Assembly (NCBI GenBank): GCA_903875045.1
Contig: CAIQUS010000141.1
Location: forward strand, 1-35,432
Reading direction: 5' to 3'
From: an uncultured Bacteroidales bacterium
GTDB lineage: Bacteria; Bacteroidota; Bacteroidia; Bacteroidales; FEN-979
DNA length: 35,432 nt
Of the stretch, positions 18,573-27,204 are shown one piece after another. Numbering within the stretch: the first letter of the stretch is position 1; each line of letters starts with the position of its first letter. A program made the position numbers and the translations under genes. The notes beneath the pieces are model-generated. The model made no database searches, was not told the origin of the DNA, and saw only the letters and a list, made by a program, of their open reading frames with translations.

Positions 18573-19498
18573 TTTGATTTGAATACGTCTTTAACAATAT
18601 AATTGGGTTTATGTTTGACTTCATCATAGATTCTCCAGATATACTCCCCTATTACGCCCAGCATTATCATCAATAAACCACCAATGATCAAGAAAAGCAT
18701 CATGAGTGGCGCCCATCCACTAAAAGGAGTTTTTTCGATAAAATAGGCATGCAGAATTGATAGAGAATAGAGGAACCCGGAGACTGCCGTGATAAATCCG
18801 ATTAATGACATTAAACGGATCGGGAAATAACTTACATTGAGAAATGCTGACATGAAATTACCAAAACGCTTTACAAAATTATAGCCAGATTTACCGTGCA
18901 CTCTTTCAGCTCTCTGGTATGGTAAATATTTTATTGTAAACCCGACCCACAAAATATCACCCTGATAAAACCTGTTTTTCTCCGTGAGACTATTTAAGGC
19001 ATCCATTGCTTTCCGGTCTAACAGAGCATAGTCAAAACCTCCGGGAGGTAACGTAGGTAATGAATATCTGAACAGTTTATAGGCAATCCTGGATGTAATC
19101 GCAGATGAAGTACTATCATTTCTGGCTTCCCGGTAATTGATTACAATTTCATTTTCGTGTTCCCATTCCTCCAACATTTTTGCGATTAATTCGGGAGGGT
19201 CTTGTAAATCAGCGGAAATATTAACAACCGCATCCCCTGAGGCATATTTCCACCCTGCCAGAATTCCTGCCATTTGGCCAAAATTCCGAGAAAAGTTGAT
19301 TACCAGCACTCCCGGGTCATTATGCTGCAAACCTATCAGGATATTTAAAGAATTATCTTTCGAACCATCGTTGATAAAAATCAGCTCATAAGTAAATGAG
19401 TTGTTGTATGACTTAATTGTTGAAATAAGTCTTTCGTACAAAATTTCAAGTGATCCTTCATTATTGTAGACAGGAATTACAACAGATATTTTTTTCAT
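18569..19498 (-). CDS. GtrB/DPM1-like polyprenyl-phosphate glycosyltransferase (GT2)
   Basis: A 309-residue protein. The GT2 domain (about 1-225) shows ISVVIPVYNNE, FINDGSKDNS, NFSRNFGQMAGILAGWKYASGD, ADLQDPPEL (the acidic UDP/metal site), a GGFDYALLDRK loop and RAERVHGKSGYN. Two C-terminal membrane spans (about 229-252 and 264-288) end with GVIGEYIWRIYDEVKHKPNYIV, typical of the GtrB/ArnC-like subgroup. The reaction expected from the family is transfer of a sugar from a nucleotide to undecaprenyl phosphate on the cytoplasmic face. It is the loader for the downstream transferase and GtrA flippase, and overlaps the downstream gene by four bases (ATGA). Sugar specificity is not readable; glucose is the usual default. 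Confidence 0.88.
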   Translation of the reverse strand: MKKISVVIPVYNNEGSLEILYERLISTIKSYNNSFTYELIFINDGSKDNSLNILIGLQHNDPGVLVINFSRNFGQMAGILAGWKYASGDAVVNISADLQDPPELIAKMLEEWEHENEIVINYREARNDSTSSAITSRIAYKLFRYSLPTLPPGGFDYALLDRKAMDALNSLTEKNRFYQGDILWVGFTIKYLPYQRAERVHGKSGYNFVKRFGNFMSAFLNVSYFPIRLMSLIGFITAVSGFLYSLSILHAYFIEKTPFSGWAPLMMLFLIIGGLLMIMLGVIGEYIWRIYDEVKHKPNYIVKDVFKSK

Positions 19499-19526
19499 GG
19501 ATTGAATTTAACCGTTTATTTCTGTT

Positions 19527-20270
19527 CTATTTCCCTTTCTCACACATTAAAAAAATACTCGAACAAAGATCGGGATATTGCTGCCCCAATTGGAAACAGC
19601 CTTCTAGATACTCAGGTGAAATAATATCTGTATTCAGCAATTTATCCCACTGAAAATTCGCCAATGCTTTAAAAAAAATACCGGAACGGTGGACTACCTT
19701 TAATCCTCCCAGCCGGGCATCTCTTTCCAGTGTGTCAAGCGTATATGTAATTCTATGGCCATGCTCTGATTCTGCAGGTGTTACGGCTGAATTACTACTT
19801 ATTAAACCCATTTTGACAGCAATTTGCCTTGAAGGAGCATTTGCATTTGGACAGACCAGGAAAAACCTGCCATTATCAGACAACCATTCATCATTTATTC
19901 TTCTTAATAACTGGACAGGATTGTCGATATGTTCCAGCACATGTGTTAAAATAATATTATCATATTTCACCGGAAGAGAAGCATTTTCAAATAGGGAGTT
20001 CACAAAAACAACTTTATCCCCAAATTCTTTCTTTGCCACTGCAATAGCCTGATCCGAAGCCTCAACACAAGTAATATCTTTAAAGTAGGGAAGAATTCTT
20101 TTTGTAAAATGTCCTTTGTAACTACCCAATTCCAAAAAATTCCCCTGTTTAAAAAACGGGATAAATGATTTCAACATAAATGGGTGCATTACATCAAAAT
20201 CGAAGCTATAGCCGTATTTATGGTCTGCAGTATCCTTTAATTCTTCATTGTAGTTTCTTGTGTTACTCAT
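19527..20270 (-). CDS. Class I SAM-dependent methyltransferase
   Basis: A 247-residue soluble protein with a Rossmann methyltransferase core. Motif I is FLELGSYKGHFTK (about 42-54), the motif II acidic residue is in CVEASD, and a later strand is ILTHVLEHIDNP (about 108-119), the HVLEH pattern of the UbiE/Methyltransf_11/23 type. The first 40 residues contain DHKYGYSFDFDVMHPFM, a pattern often found in sugar or lipid methyltransferases of polysaccharide clusters. It is 28 bases upstream of the GtrB-like gene, inside the operon. A sugar O- or N-methyltransferase is the most likely role by context; this is inference. Confidence 0.82.
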   Translation of the reverse strand: MSNTRNYNEELKDTADHKYGYSFDFDVMHPFMLKSFIPFFKQGNFLELGSYKGHFTKRILPYFKDITCVEASDQAIAVAKKEFGDKVVFVNSLFENASLPVKYDNIILTHVLEHIDNPVQLLRRINDEWLSDNGRFFLVCPNANAPSRQIAVKMGLISSNSAVTPAESEHGHRITYTLDTLERDARLGGLKVVHRSGIFFKALANFQWDKLLNTDIISPEYLEGCFQLGQQYPDLCSSIFLMCEKGK

Positions 20271-20327
20271 CGTCTTCGGATTTTAAAAATAGATAATTTT
20301 CTAAACGTTTCTGATTGAATTCCGTTG

Positions 20328-20777
20328 TTAAAAAACAAGTTTCATTATCAAGGAAGTTCCTTTTTTTTCAACCATGGTAAATCCATATTTTTCATATAAC
20401 TTCACTGCTGGCAAGTTTGCTATGTTTACTTCCAAAATAATTGTTGAAAAATTATTTGTTCTCGCCTGAAGAATAGACATTTTCAACAATATTGAAGCAA
20501 CGCCCAACCCCAAATATTCCCTTGTCACACTTACATTGGTAATATATGCTGACCGTGCTTCAAAGTCATTGAGATACACGGCAACCAATCCTACTAATCT
20601 GTTATTTCCCCATGCTTCAAATGTTGTAGCATTTTGGTGGATTTTTCTTGCGTATTCCTTAACATCAACTGTTTCCCTGAGATCCGGGATGAAATTACTG
20701 CTACATTCGATGAGGTGAAGATAAATTTCTTCCTCGGATGCGATCTTGGTTTTATATGTTATATCCTTTTGATTCAT
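20328..20777 (-). CDS. GNAT family N-acetyltransferase
   Basis: A 149-residue protein with the GNAT fold: a beta strand LVGLVAVYLND, AYITNVSVTREYLGLGVASILLKMSI (the V-x-x-x-x-x-x-G-x-G-x-A acetyl-CoA pyrophosphate loop, about 77-102), then NLPAVKLYEKYGFTMVEKKG near the end. The ATG at 20777 is 24 bases after the upstream stop; an in-frame TTG at 20798 is also possible. In an operon with a sugar aminotransferase, N-acetylation of the new amino group is the obvious role, as for aminosugars of O-antigens. Acetylation of a different substrate cannot be excluded. Confidence 0.82.
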   Translation of the reverse strand: MNQKDITYKTKIASEEEIYLHLIECSSNFIPDLRETVDVKEYARKIHQNATTFEAWGNNRLVGLVAVYLNDFEARSAYITNVSVTREYLGLGVASILLKMSILQARTNNFSTIILEVNIANLPAVKLYEKYGFTMVEKKGTSLIMKLVF

Positions 20778-20801
20778 ACCTGTATTTGAATGAAACAACT
20801 G

Positions 20802-21755
20802 TTAATCCTCAAGAACAGCAAGTCCAAACCCAAAGCGGCCAAACTCATTGCCATTGTATAGCATCAGCAGTTTATCGTCACAGTGAAAAACGTGCGGGTA
20901 ACAAAGCATATCTGAATCCCAACCGGTTTGAGAAACATAAATTCCTCCCTGATCATCATCTCTTTTCCAATTCACCAGATCATCGGAAAACGCATATCCA
21001 ATCCTATATGCGTTATTTTTATTTTGCCGAAAGCCAGCAACTTGTCTATAGCAAAAATACATGTGATATTTTCCATTGTATTCAACCACGGTGGGGAGTG
21101 CCTGGCATTCATCCGCATTAAGATAATCAGTGATTAATTGTCTGCCGGTTTTTACCCATGATGATCCATTCTCAGAGGTTGCATGTCCAATTTTGTAAAC
21201 ACGCTGAGGGTATTCTTCATCCGGATGGGTAATCCATCTCACACCATAGATATACCACATGTGATATGTGGATCCACTGATAGAAACAAATGGATCGCCG
21301 ACTAAAAATGGTTCATTTAGTGAGGAAGTTAAAACCGGTCCGTTTCCAATCCTGCTAAATGTCAAACCATTGTCATGACTTATTGCCAAACCGATAGAGG
21401 TTTCAACGGAAACTGATACTCTCCTGCTCCAGCCACCGATATATCCCAGCACGCTATCTTTGTCTTTTAAAATATTTAAGGGGAAAATTCCATGTTCGTC
21501 ATAACAACCAAGGGCACCTAATTCAATTACAGTGTGAGAAGAGATATTCAAAATTTCTTTAAAACTTTTATCCATGTCGACGAATGATATATGGCTCAGG
21601 TATTTGCCTGATTTATCTTTCTGTCTTGTTGAAAAGTAAATTCGGACAAAATTATCAAACACCAACGTTTGAGGTGATTGCGCAAAATCGACACAGTTAT
21701 TCGCTAGTTTGTGTTCTGTCGGATCAAATATTTTTCCGAGTTTCCTCCATTTCAT
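20802..21755 (-). CDS. Beta-propeller glycosidase-like protein (copy 1)
   Basis: A 317-residue soluble protein without a signal peptide. It has repeated blade motifs of the five-bladed propeller superfamily (GH32/43/62/68/130-like): GGWSRR, SIGLAISHDNGLTFSRI, NEPFLVGDPF, YHMYFCYR, YRIGYAFSDDLVNWKRD and GWDSDMLCYPHVF. Such proteins occur in surface-polysaccharide gene clusters and are sometimes annotated as glycosylases. Catalytic residues cannot be assigned from sequence alone, so it may be a glycosidase, a phosphorylase-like enzyme or a non-catalytic sugar-binding protein. It follows its paralogue by 20 bases. Confidence 0.75.
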   Translation of the reverse strand: MKWRKLGKIFDPTEHKLANNCVDFAQSPQTLVFDNFVRIYFSTRQKDKSGKYLSHISFVDMDKSFKEILNISSHTVIELGALGCYDEHGIFPLNILKDKDSVLGYIGGWSRRVSVSVETSIGLAISHDNGLTFSRIGNGPVLTSSLNEPFLVGDPFVSISGSTYHMWYIYGVRWITHPDEEYPQRVYKIGHATSENGSSWVKTGRQLITDYLNADECQALPTVVEYNGKYHMYFCYRQVAGFRQNKNNAYRIGYAFSDDLVNWKRDDDQGGIYVSQTGWDSDMLCYPHVFHCDDKLLMLYNGNEFGRFGFGLAVLED

Positions 21756-21775
21756 AAATAAATCTCCTTTGAAAA

Positions 21776-22735
21776 TTACAATTCACCTTCCAGTTGAGCC
21801 AGACCAAACCCATATCTTCCGACCTGATTTCCTAAATACATCATATAAATTTTGCCATCAAGATCAAACACATGGGGATAAGAAATCATTTCTGAATCCC
21901 ATCCTTCTTCTGAAATATCGATGCCGGCTATTTCATCATTTCTAACCCAGTTCACTAAATCGACCGAAGTTGCATAACCAATTCGGTACCCATTCTCCCT
22001 TCCTCTGAAATTTAAACTATACCTGTAGCAAAAAAACATGTGATACCTACCATTATGGAAAAACACATCCGGGCTTGCCTGAGCTTCATTTTCTTCAACT
22101 TTGCTATCAATAAGATTTTTATCCGTTTTAATCCAATTAATGCCATCATCAGAAAAAGCCATTCTTATTTTATAGACCGGTTCAGGATTGCCATTATTCT
22201 CAATCCATTTTTGCCCTGCAATATAAAACAAATACCACCGATCGTTGAATTTTCTAATTTTTGGTCCACTTAAAACAAAAGGTTCATTAACCGTGTAGGA
22301 TAATACTGGCCCGCTTCCTGCCTTGGTAAAAGTTTTGCCATCATCATGGCTTATGGCAAGTCCAATGGCAACATTAAAAGGGACCGATTCGCATCTTGTC
22401 CACCCACCATAATAAGCTAAAACAACTCCTTCATTCCGGATTACCGATGTTGGATATACCCCAAATTCATCAAAAGTTCCCGGCTCACCCAAGCTTAAAA
22501 TTGGATTTTCTGCAATATTCAATATTTCAAATAAATTTTGCCTGTTTAAATCAACAAAAGCGGTATTGCTAACATATTGTCCATTAGAATCCCTGGGTGG
22601 CCGGCATGAAAAATAAACCCTGATAAATTTCTCAAATACCAATACCGACGGAGCCTGTGCAAATTCCTGCATCCAGCTGATATTCTTAACTTCAGCCGGA
22701 TTAAATACCCTTCCAAGTTTTTTCCATTTAAACAT
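21776..22735 (-). CDS. Beta-propeller glycosidase-like protein (copy 2)
   Basis: A 319-residue paralogue of the gene at 20802-21755. The two align along their full lengths, with near-identical blade motifs: GGWTRC, AIGLAISHDDGKTFTKA, NEPFVLSGPKI, YHMFFCYR, YRIGYATSVDLVNWVRND and GWDSEMISYPHVFD. By eye roughly 40-50% of positions match. No signal peptide is seen, so it probably acts in the cytoplasm on a sugar nucleotide or oligosaccharide intermediate. The tandem arrangement points to an old gene duplication. Starts at the ATG at 22735, 34 bases after the ATP-grasp gene's stop. Confidence 0.75.
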   Translation of the reverse strand: MFKWKKLGRVFNPAEVKNISWMQEFAQAPSVLVFEKFIRVYFSCRPPRDSNGQYVSNTAFVDLNRQNLFEILNIAENPILSLGEPGTFDEFGVYPTSVIRNEGVVLAYYGGWTRCESVPFNVAIGLAISHDDGKTFTKAGSGPVLSYTVNEPFVLSGPKIRKFNDRWYLFYIAGQKWIENNGNPEPVYKIRMAFSDDGINWIKTDKNLIDSKVEENEAQASPDVFFHNGRYHMFFCYRYSLNFRGRENGYRIGYATSVDLVNWVRNDEIAGIDISEEGWDSEMISYPHVFDLDGKIYMMYLGNQVGRYGFGLAQLEGEL

Positions 22736-22769
22736 ATTCGTAAATAATTATCAATGTTTGAAAGCAAGG

Positions 22770-23969
22770 TTAATACAGATCTACAAAAATATGGTCAGTC
22801 ATTCTATCAAGGTAGAAAATCATTTCATCCTGATTGTTAAACTTAAGGATAAAAGTTCCAAGTGTATTGTTGGAACCGTTAAATTTACTTACAGCATCCC
22901 CGGGTTTAATCAGGATATTCTTTTGTATTATTTTCGAACTCATTTCTTCATTGATATTGATACTTCTGACTATCCCATCGCTTTTTGCATGAAGGATATA
23001 TGAAGAATAAAACCCTTCAGTTTCAACCATTTTCAAAGCGGAACAATCTTTCCCAAGCGCACTATCAACAGACCAGGCGATCAAATCAACTCCTGTTGCG
23101 TGTTTTATTACTTCCGGGATTAAATTGCCCCCACTTCTGGGTCCTATTTCAAGTATAAAAATATTTCCATTTTTATCAGTCAGGTATTCAATGTTGAGGC
23201 CTCCCAGCCTCATGTTTAATTTGGTCAGGATGGATTCAATGATGTCATGGGCCTTTTGCTGAAGCGATTTTTCCTGAATGTACGGGAAGCTGATTCCCAT
23301 CGGAACATAAGGATTACAGTCCAGATCGTTATGCTGATTGCCAAAACATCTGAAGGCCAGTTTGCCCTGCCAGACAAATCCATCGCCATCCATTTCATAA
23401 ATTGCCTTTTCAATAAAATCTTCAACAACTACTATTTTAGCCAGAGAATACTTCAATGCACCATTGAATGAATCTTCAAGATGGTTAATGGTCAAATGCT
23501 TGGTAACGCCTTTAGATCCAGATGAATCAGCAGGTTTAACAACAATTGGATTACATTTAAGTCTTTCAAATGCGAATTCTTTGGCTTCCCGGAAATCGGT
23601 AAATGAGGCAGAAATTGGCACCAAGAGCCCATTGCTTTTTAAAAAATCCCTGAAAAGATCTTTTCGCTGCAGGATTTTAACCGATTCGTATGGATTCCCC
23701 GGAAGTGATAGTTTTTCGGCCACGTAAGCTGCTGCAGGAGCTCCCGGGTCGGAGGCATAGGAAACAATCCCATCGATTCTAAGCTTTTCAGCCAGTTCTA
23801 AAACCTTCTTCTCATCAGTAGTGCTAACATTATAATATTCATCTGAATATTTATGTCCAGGATTTTCGGGCAGGTAATCAGCTGTAATTACATGATATCC
23901 GGCATTTTTAGCATATTGTATTGCAGGTATCTGGAAATGGCTGCCGCCCAGCATCAGAATTCTTTTCAT
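22770..23969 (-). CDS. ATP-grasp domain ligase
   Basis: A 399-residue protein. The pre-ATP-grasp Rossmann-like part (about 1-95) starts RILMLGGSHFQIPAI and includes ADYLPENPGH and IDGIVSYASDPGA. The ATP-grasp fold follows, with VVKPADSSGSKGV (K145, glycine-rich lid; about 143-155), then E261 and EIGPRSGGN (E274, N282), the metal-binding end. ATP-grasp enzymes join a carboxylate to an amine or thiol through an acyl-phosphate. The overall form is that of carbamoyl-phosphate-synthase/PurK-like ATP-grasp ligases found in polysaccharide clusters. The ATG at 23969 follows the aminotransferase stop by four bases, so the two are very likely translated together. An amide linkage of an amino acid or other acid to the new amino sugar is my inference. 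Confidence 0.8.
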   Translation of the reverse strand: MKRILMLGGSHFQIPAIQYAKNAGYHVITADYLPENPGHKYSDEYYNVSTTDEKKVLELAEKLRIDGIVSYASDPGAPAAAYVAEKLSLPGNPYESVKILQRKDLFRDFLKSNGLLVPISASFTDFREAKEFAFERLKCNPIVVKPADSSGSKGVTKHLTINHLEDSFNGALKYSLAKIVVVEDFIEKAIYEMDGDGFVWQGKLAFRCFGNQHNDLDCNPYVPMGISFPYIQEKSLQQKAHDIIESILTKLNMRLGGLNIEYLTDKNGNIFILEIGPRSGGNLIPEVIKHATGVDLIAWSVDSALGKDCSALKMVETEGFYSSYILHAKSDGIVRSININEEMSSKIIQKNILIKPGDAVSKFNGSNNTLGTFILKFNNQDEMIFYLDRMTDHIFVDLY

Positions 23970-23973
23970 AGAA

Positions 23974-25086
23974 CTATTTCCCAACAGATTTAATTAGTTC
24001 ACAAATTCTCCTAACATCCGAAAGTTCCAGATCAGGATAAATTGGCAGGCAAAAAACTTGTTTTGTTTTGAGTTCAGCAACGGGTAAATTAGCAGGATTG
24101 GAAGAAGCCAGTCCTTTGTAGGTTGGGAATTGACTAATTAACGGGTAGAAGTACCGACGTCCGAAAAATTGATGGCTTTTCATCAACTCGTTGAGTTCAT
24201 CCCGGCTCATGCCAAAAGTTTTTTCATCAATAAAAACCGGGAAATAGGGGTAGTTGTGTTTAACCCCGCTAAGTTGATTCTGATAAGTGAGACCCTTGAC
24301 ATCACAGAGTAATTCTTTGTACAATTCACAAATGATTTTTCTTTTTTCGATGGCATGTTCTACATATTTTAGCTGAAGCAAGCCAAAAGCCGATTGTACT
24401 TCATTCATTTTGGCGTTTATCCCGGGTGCTACAACTCTTAATTCACCATCATAGCCAAAATTCTTAAGGAAATCGATACGTGTTTTGGTTTTCTCATCGT
24501 GACATATTATTGCACCGCCTTCGATGGTATTAAAAACTTTTGTTGCATGAAAACTCAAAACAGATAAATCGCCAAAGTTCAATAACGAGTTGCCATTAAT
24601 CTGAACACCAAAAGCGTGACAAGCATCATAGATGACTTTTAATCCATAAGCATCGGCGATTTTTTGAATTTTATCCACCTGACAGGGATTGCCGTAAACA
24701 TGAACTGGCATGATAGCTGTAGTCTGCGGTGTAATAGCAGCTTCTATTTTATCGGCATCCAGGTTGCAAAAGTCAGCCTCAACATCGACAAAAACCGGTT
24801 TAATTCCATTCCACCATAAAGCGTGGGTGGTAGCGACGAAGCTAAACGGGGTGGTAATCACTTCACCGGTAATTTTCAGGGTCTGCAGGGCAGTTATCAA
24901 TGCCAGCGTCCCATTCGAAAAAAGTGAAATATACCTGACTCCTAAGAAATCAGCGAGTGCTTGTTCAAATTCCTTGTGAAAAGGTCCGCTATTGGTCAGT
25001 ATTTTATTATCCCAGATTTGTTTCAGTAATTCGGTAAATTCTTCAAGTGGAGGAAGAAAAGGCTGGGTTACAAATATTGGTTTCAT
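23974..25086 (-). CDS. DegT/DnrJ/EryC1/StrS PLP sugar aminotransferase, VioA-like
   Basis: A 370-residue fold type I PLP enzyme. Seen: TNSGPFHKEFE, SNGTLALITALQ, TTPFSFVATTHALWWNG (substrate loop), VIYDACHAFG (D154, binds the PLP pyridine nitrogen) and SFHATKVFNTIEGGA with the Schiff-base lysine at K183, then GINAKMNEVQSAFGLLQL. The pattern closely matches VioA-type enzymes that make dTDP-4-amino-4,6-dideoxyglucose (viosamine); the assignment is from memory of the family, and relatives acting on C3 are possible. The ATG at 25086 begins the operon; an in-frame TTG at 25092 is a weaker alternative. The supply of the dTDP-keto sugar (RmlA/RmlB) is not in this window. Confidence 0.85.
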   Translation of the reverse strand: MKPIFVTQPFLPPLEEFTELLKQIWDNKILTNSGPFHKEFEQALADFLGVRYISLFSNGTLALITALQTLKITGEVITTPFSFVATTHALWWNGIKPVFVDVEADFCNLDADKIEAAITPQTTAIMPVHVYGNPCQVDKIQKIADAYGLKVIYDACHAFGVQINGNSLLNFGDLSVLSFHATKVFNTIEGGAIICHDEKTKTRIDFLKNFGYDGELRVVAPGINAKMNEVQSAFGLLQLKYVEHAIEKRKIICELYKELLCDVKGLTYQNQLSGVKHNYPYFPVFIDEKTFGMSRDELNELMKSHQFFGRRYFYPLISQFPTYKGLASSNPANLPVAELKTKQVFCLPIYPDLELSDVRRICELIKSVGK

Positions 25087-25112
25087 GTACAAGATTTTTT
25101 CCGTTCAATTGG

Positions 25113-25120
25113 CAAAAATA
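25113..25120 (-). promoter_or_regulatory. Candidate promoter box for the glycan operon
   Basis: On the minus strand this reads TATTTTTG, which fits TAnnTTTG, and lies 26 bases before the ATG of the aminotransferase gene. The gap to the upstream gene is 113 bases (25087-25199). No upstream TTTG at the expected spacing is clear. Confidence 0.35.
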
Positions 25121-25199
25121 TTGATTAATTTTCAACCTTTGTAAAAAATCTGTCAGTCAATACAATACAGAACTCCATTTCAAGGTAACCTGGGAAATG

Positions 25200-27194
25200 T
25201 CACCCTCCCTTTCTTTTCAATGTCTCCAGCAAACTTTCAGAAACCGGGTAATTGAGTGATTTGGCTTTTATGGCATATTGGTAAGCCTTATGGTAATCTT
25301 TCAGTTCGTTGTAAATTGCAGAGATGTTATAGTTTGCATGTCCATTTGCCGGGTTTAATGCAAGACATTGCTCGAAATCGGCCAGTGCTTCGGTACGCTT
25401 TTTAAGCATTAAGTAACAGTAGCCTCTGTCAAGAAAGTAATCGGCATTGCGGGGGTCTGATTTGATTACGCGAGTCAAATCAACAATAGCATCTTCATAG
25501 CGGCCCATATTCCGAAACATGACGGATCTGCTGATGTAGATTTCCATTGCGGCAGGATTTAAGGCTATCGCCTTATCATAATCCTTTATTGCCAGGTAAA
25601 ATTGTTTTGACGTTGAATAAATAACCGCTCTGTTCAACCTGGGTTTTGGGTCGAGGCTGTCAAGATCGATGGACTTGGAATAGGCAGCAATTGCTTTTTC
25701 ATTTTCACCACGAAGTTTGTATCCATTCCCAAGATTGTTGTACACCCGTGCATTATCCTGCCTGATTTGAACAAAGGCCAAAAAATCCGTCATCGCTTTA
25801 TCATAATTTTTCTGATTTACATAGTAAATGCCTCTGTTTTCATAGGCACAATAGGCAGTAGGGTATTTTGCGATTACATCGGTCCAAAGAGTTTCGGAAT
25901 TTTTCCAGACCATTGATTGTTTAAACATTATTGTTCCAAGGAAAATAATATATAAAAGAAATACACCTGTCAATATCCATCGAATTGAGCGCAGAAATTT
26001 GTTTTTGCTATAAAAAGCCTGCTCAAGATACCATGCAAAAGCGAAAAACAAGCCGATTGAACTGATATAGGCATAACGGTCGGCCATGATGGCATTTCCA
26101 ACCGGCATAAATTGCAAAACCAGCACAATGGAAAGAAAATAGAAAAGAAATCCGAAACCGAGTACTTTGGTAAACCGAACTGAATAGACTACCAGCCCAA
26201 TCAGGCCGGCAGCAATAAAAGGCGACAGATAAAAGATCAAAGGAAGACTCCCGGAGACAGTGACGTTCGGATATGGGTAGAAAGCAGACAGTTTCAGAGG
26301 CAAAAGCAAATGGTATGGATACATGAAAAAACCATAGGAAGCAAACATTACACGCTGAAATACAGTAAACACCTGCAAACCCACCTCGGCAAGATGTCCT
26401 TGTATCGTCATTGTAATAACTCCGAAAATAAATGAGAGGATTATAAACGGGATTTTTTCAAGGATCACACCAACCGTAAATTTTCTGTCATAAAAATAGT
26501 CGATTGAAAGTAAAATAAGCGGAAACACAACTGCCGAAGGTTTGGAAAAAAGTGAAGCTAAAAACAACATCCCTGTTATCAATAACCTCATCCACCCTTT
26601 TTTTTCAAGATATTGCATATAAACAACAAGCCCGGCGAGAAAGAAAAAGGTATATAAAACATCTTTCCTTTCGGAAACCCATGCAACCGATTCAACATGC
26701 ATCGGGTGAATAGCAAAAAGCAGGGTTGTGACTGTTGCAACGATTAGCCGTTTTCTTGACAACCTGTAGATAAAAGCAAAAACCAGCATTACATTCAGCA
26801 AGTGAAAGATCAGGCTCGTTGTATGAAAATATGAGGCATCCGGTTCAACGGCTTCTCCGGGAATGCCACTATTTTTCATAGCCAGCTTATAATCAATGCT
26901 TAATGATAACATTGTTAAAGGGTGATAATTGCCAGCTGAAGCATGGGTAAAAAAATACCGTACATTTTGCAGCACTGGTTGCTTTACCTGGTTATTTTCA
27001 AGGACATAAAGTTTATCATCCCAGTTTGTAAAATGGTTATTAATGGATGGCTTATACAGTAACCATGTAAGAATCAACAAAAATGCAACAACCACCCAGG
27101 GAAGCCATACCGGGGTAACAAATTTGTCACGCACACCGGTCCTGATATTGGGCGTTGATTGTTTTGTATCCTTCTTTTTATTGCCTTTTTTCAT
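25200..27194 (-). CDS. TMTC-like GT-C/TPR membrane protein (subfamily A)
   Basis: A 664-residue membrane protein starting with a Lys-rich tail. NWDD lies in the first external loop (D59, D60), then NYHPLTMLSLSIDYK, HPMHVESVAWVSERKDVLY and MADRYAYISSIG. About 10-11 spans end near residue 425. Six TPR units follow, the first beginning AYCAYENRGIYYVNQKNYDKA and the last YNISAIYNELKDYHKAY. It closely follows the pattern of the proteins at 11296 and 27205. The gene starts 10 bases after the preceding gene's stop, so it is the last gene in a three-gene TMTC-like operon. Acceptor and sugar are unknown. Confidence 0.85.
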   Translation of the reverse strand: MKKGNKKKDTKQSTPNIRTGVRDKFVTPVWLPWVVVAFLLILTWLLYKPSINNHFTNWDDKLYVLENNQVKQPVLQNVRYFFTHASAGNYHPLTMLSLSIDYKLAMKNSGIPGEAVEPDASYFHTTSLIFHLLNVMLVFAFIYRLSRKRLIVATVTTLLFAIHPMHVESVAWVSERKDVLYTFFFLAGLVVYMQYLEKKGWMRLLITGMLFLASLFSKPSAVVFPLILLSIDYFYDRKFTVGVILEKIPFIILSFIFGVITMTIQGHLAEVGLQVFTVFQRVMFASYGFFMYPYHLLLPLKLSAFYPYPNVTVSGSLPLIFYLSPFIAAGLIGLVVYSVRFTKVLGFGFLFYFLSIVLVLQFMPVGNAIMADRYAYISSIGLFFAFAWYLEQAFYSKNKFLRSIRWILTGVFLLYIIFLGTIMFKQSMVWKNSETLWTDVIAKYPTAYCAYENRGIYYVNQKNYDKAMTDFLAFVQIRQDNARVYNNLGNGYKLRGENEKAIAAYSKSIDLDSLDPKPRLNRAVIYSTSKQFYLAIKDYDKAIALNPAAMEIYISRSVMFRNMGRYEDAIVDLTRVIKSDPRNADYFLDRGYCYLMLKKRTEALADFEQCLALNPANGHANYNISAIYNELKDYHKAYQYAIKAKSLNYPVSESLLETLKRKGG

Positions 27195-27204
27195 CTATTC
27201 AATT

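Noticed and set aside
25100-25155. Terminator between the TMTC trio and the glycan operon
   Set aside because: Only an 8-base A/T-rich inverted repeat separated by about 40 bases is seen; it is too weak to call.
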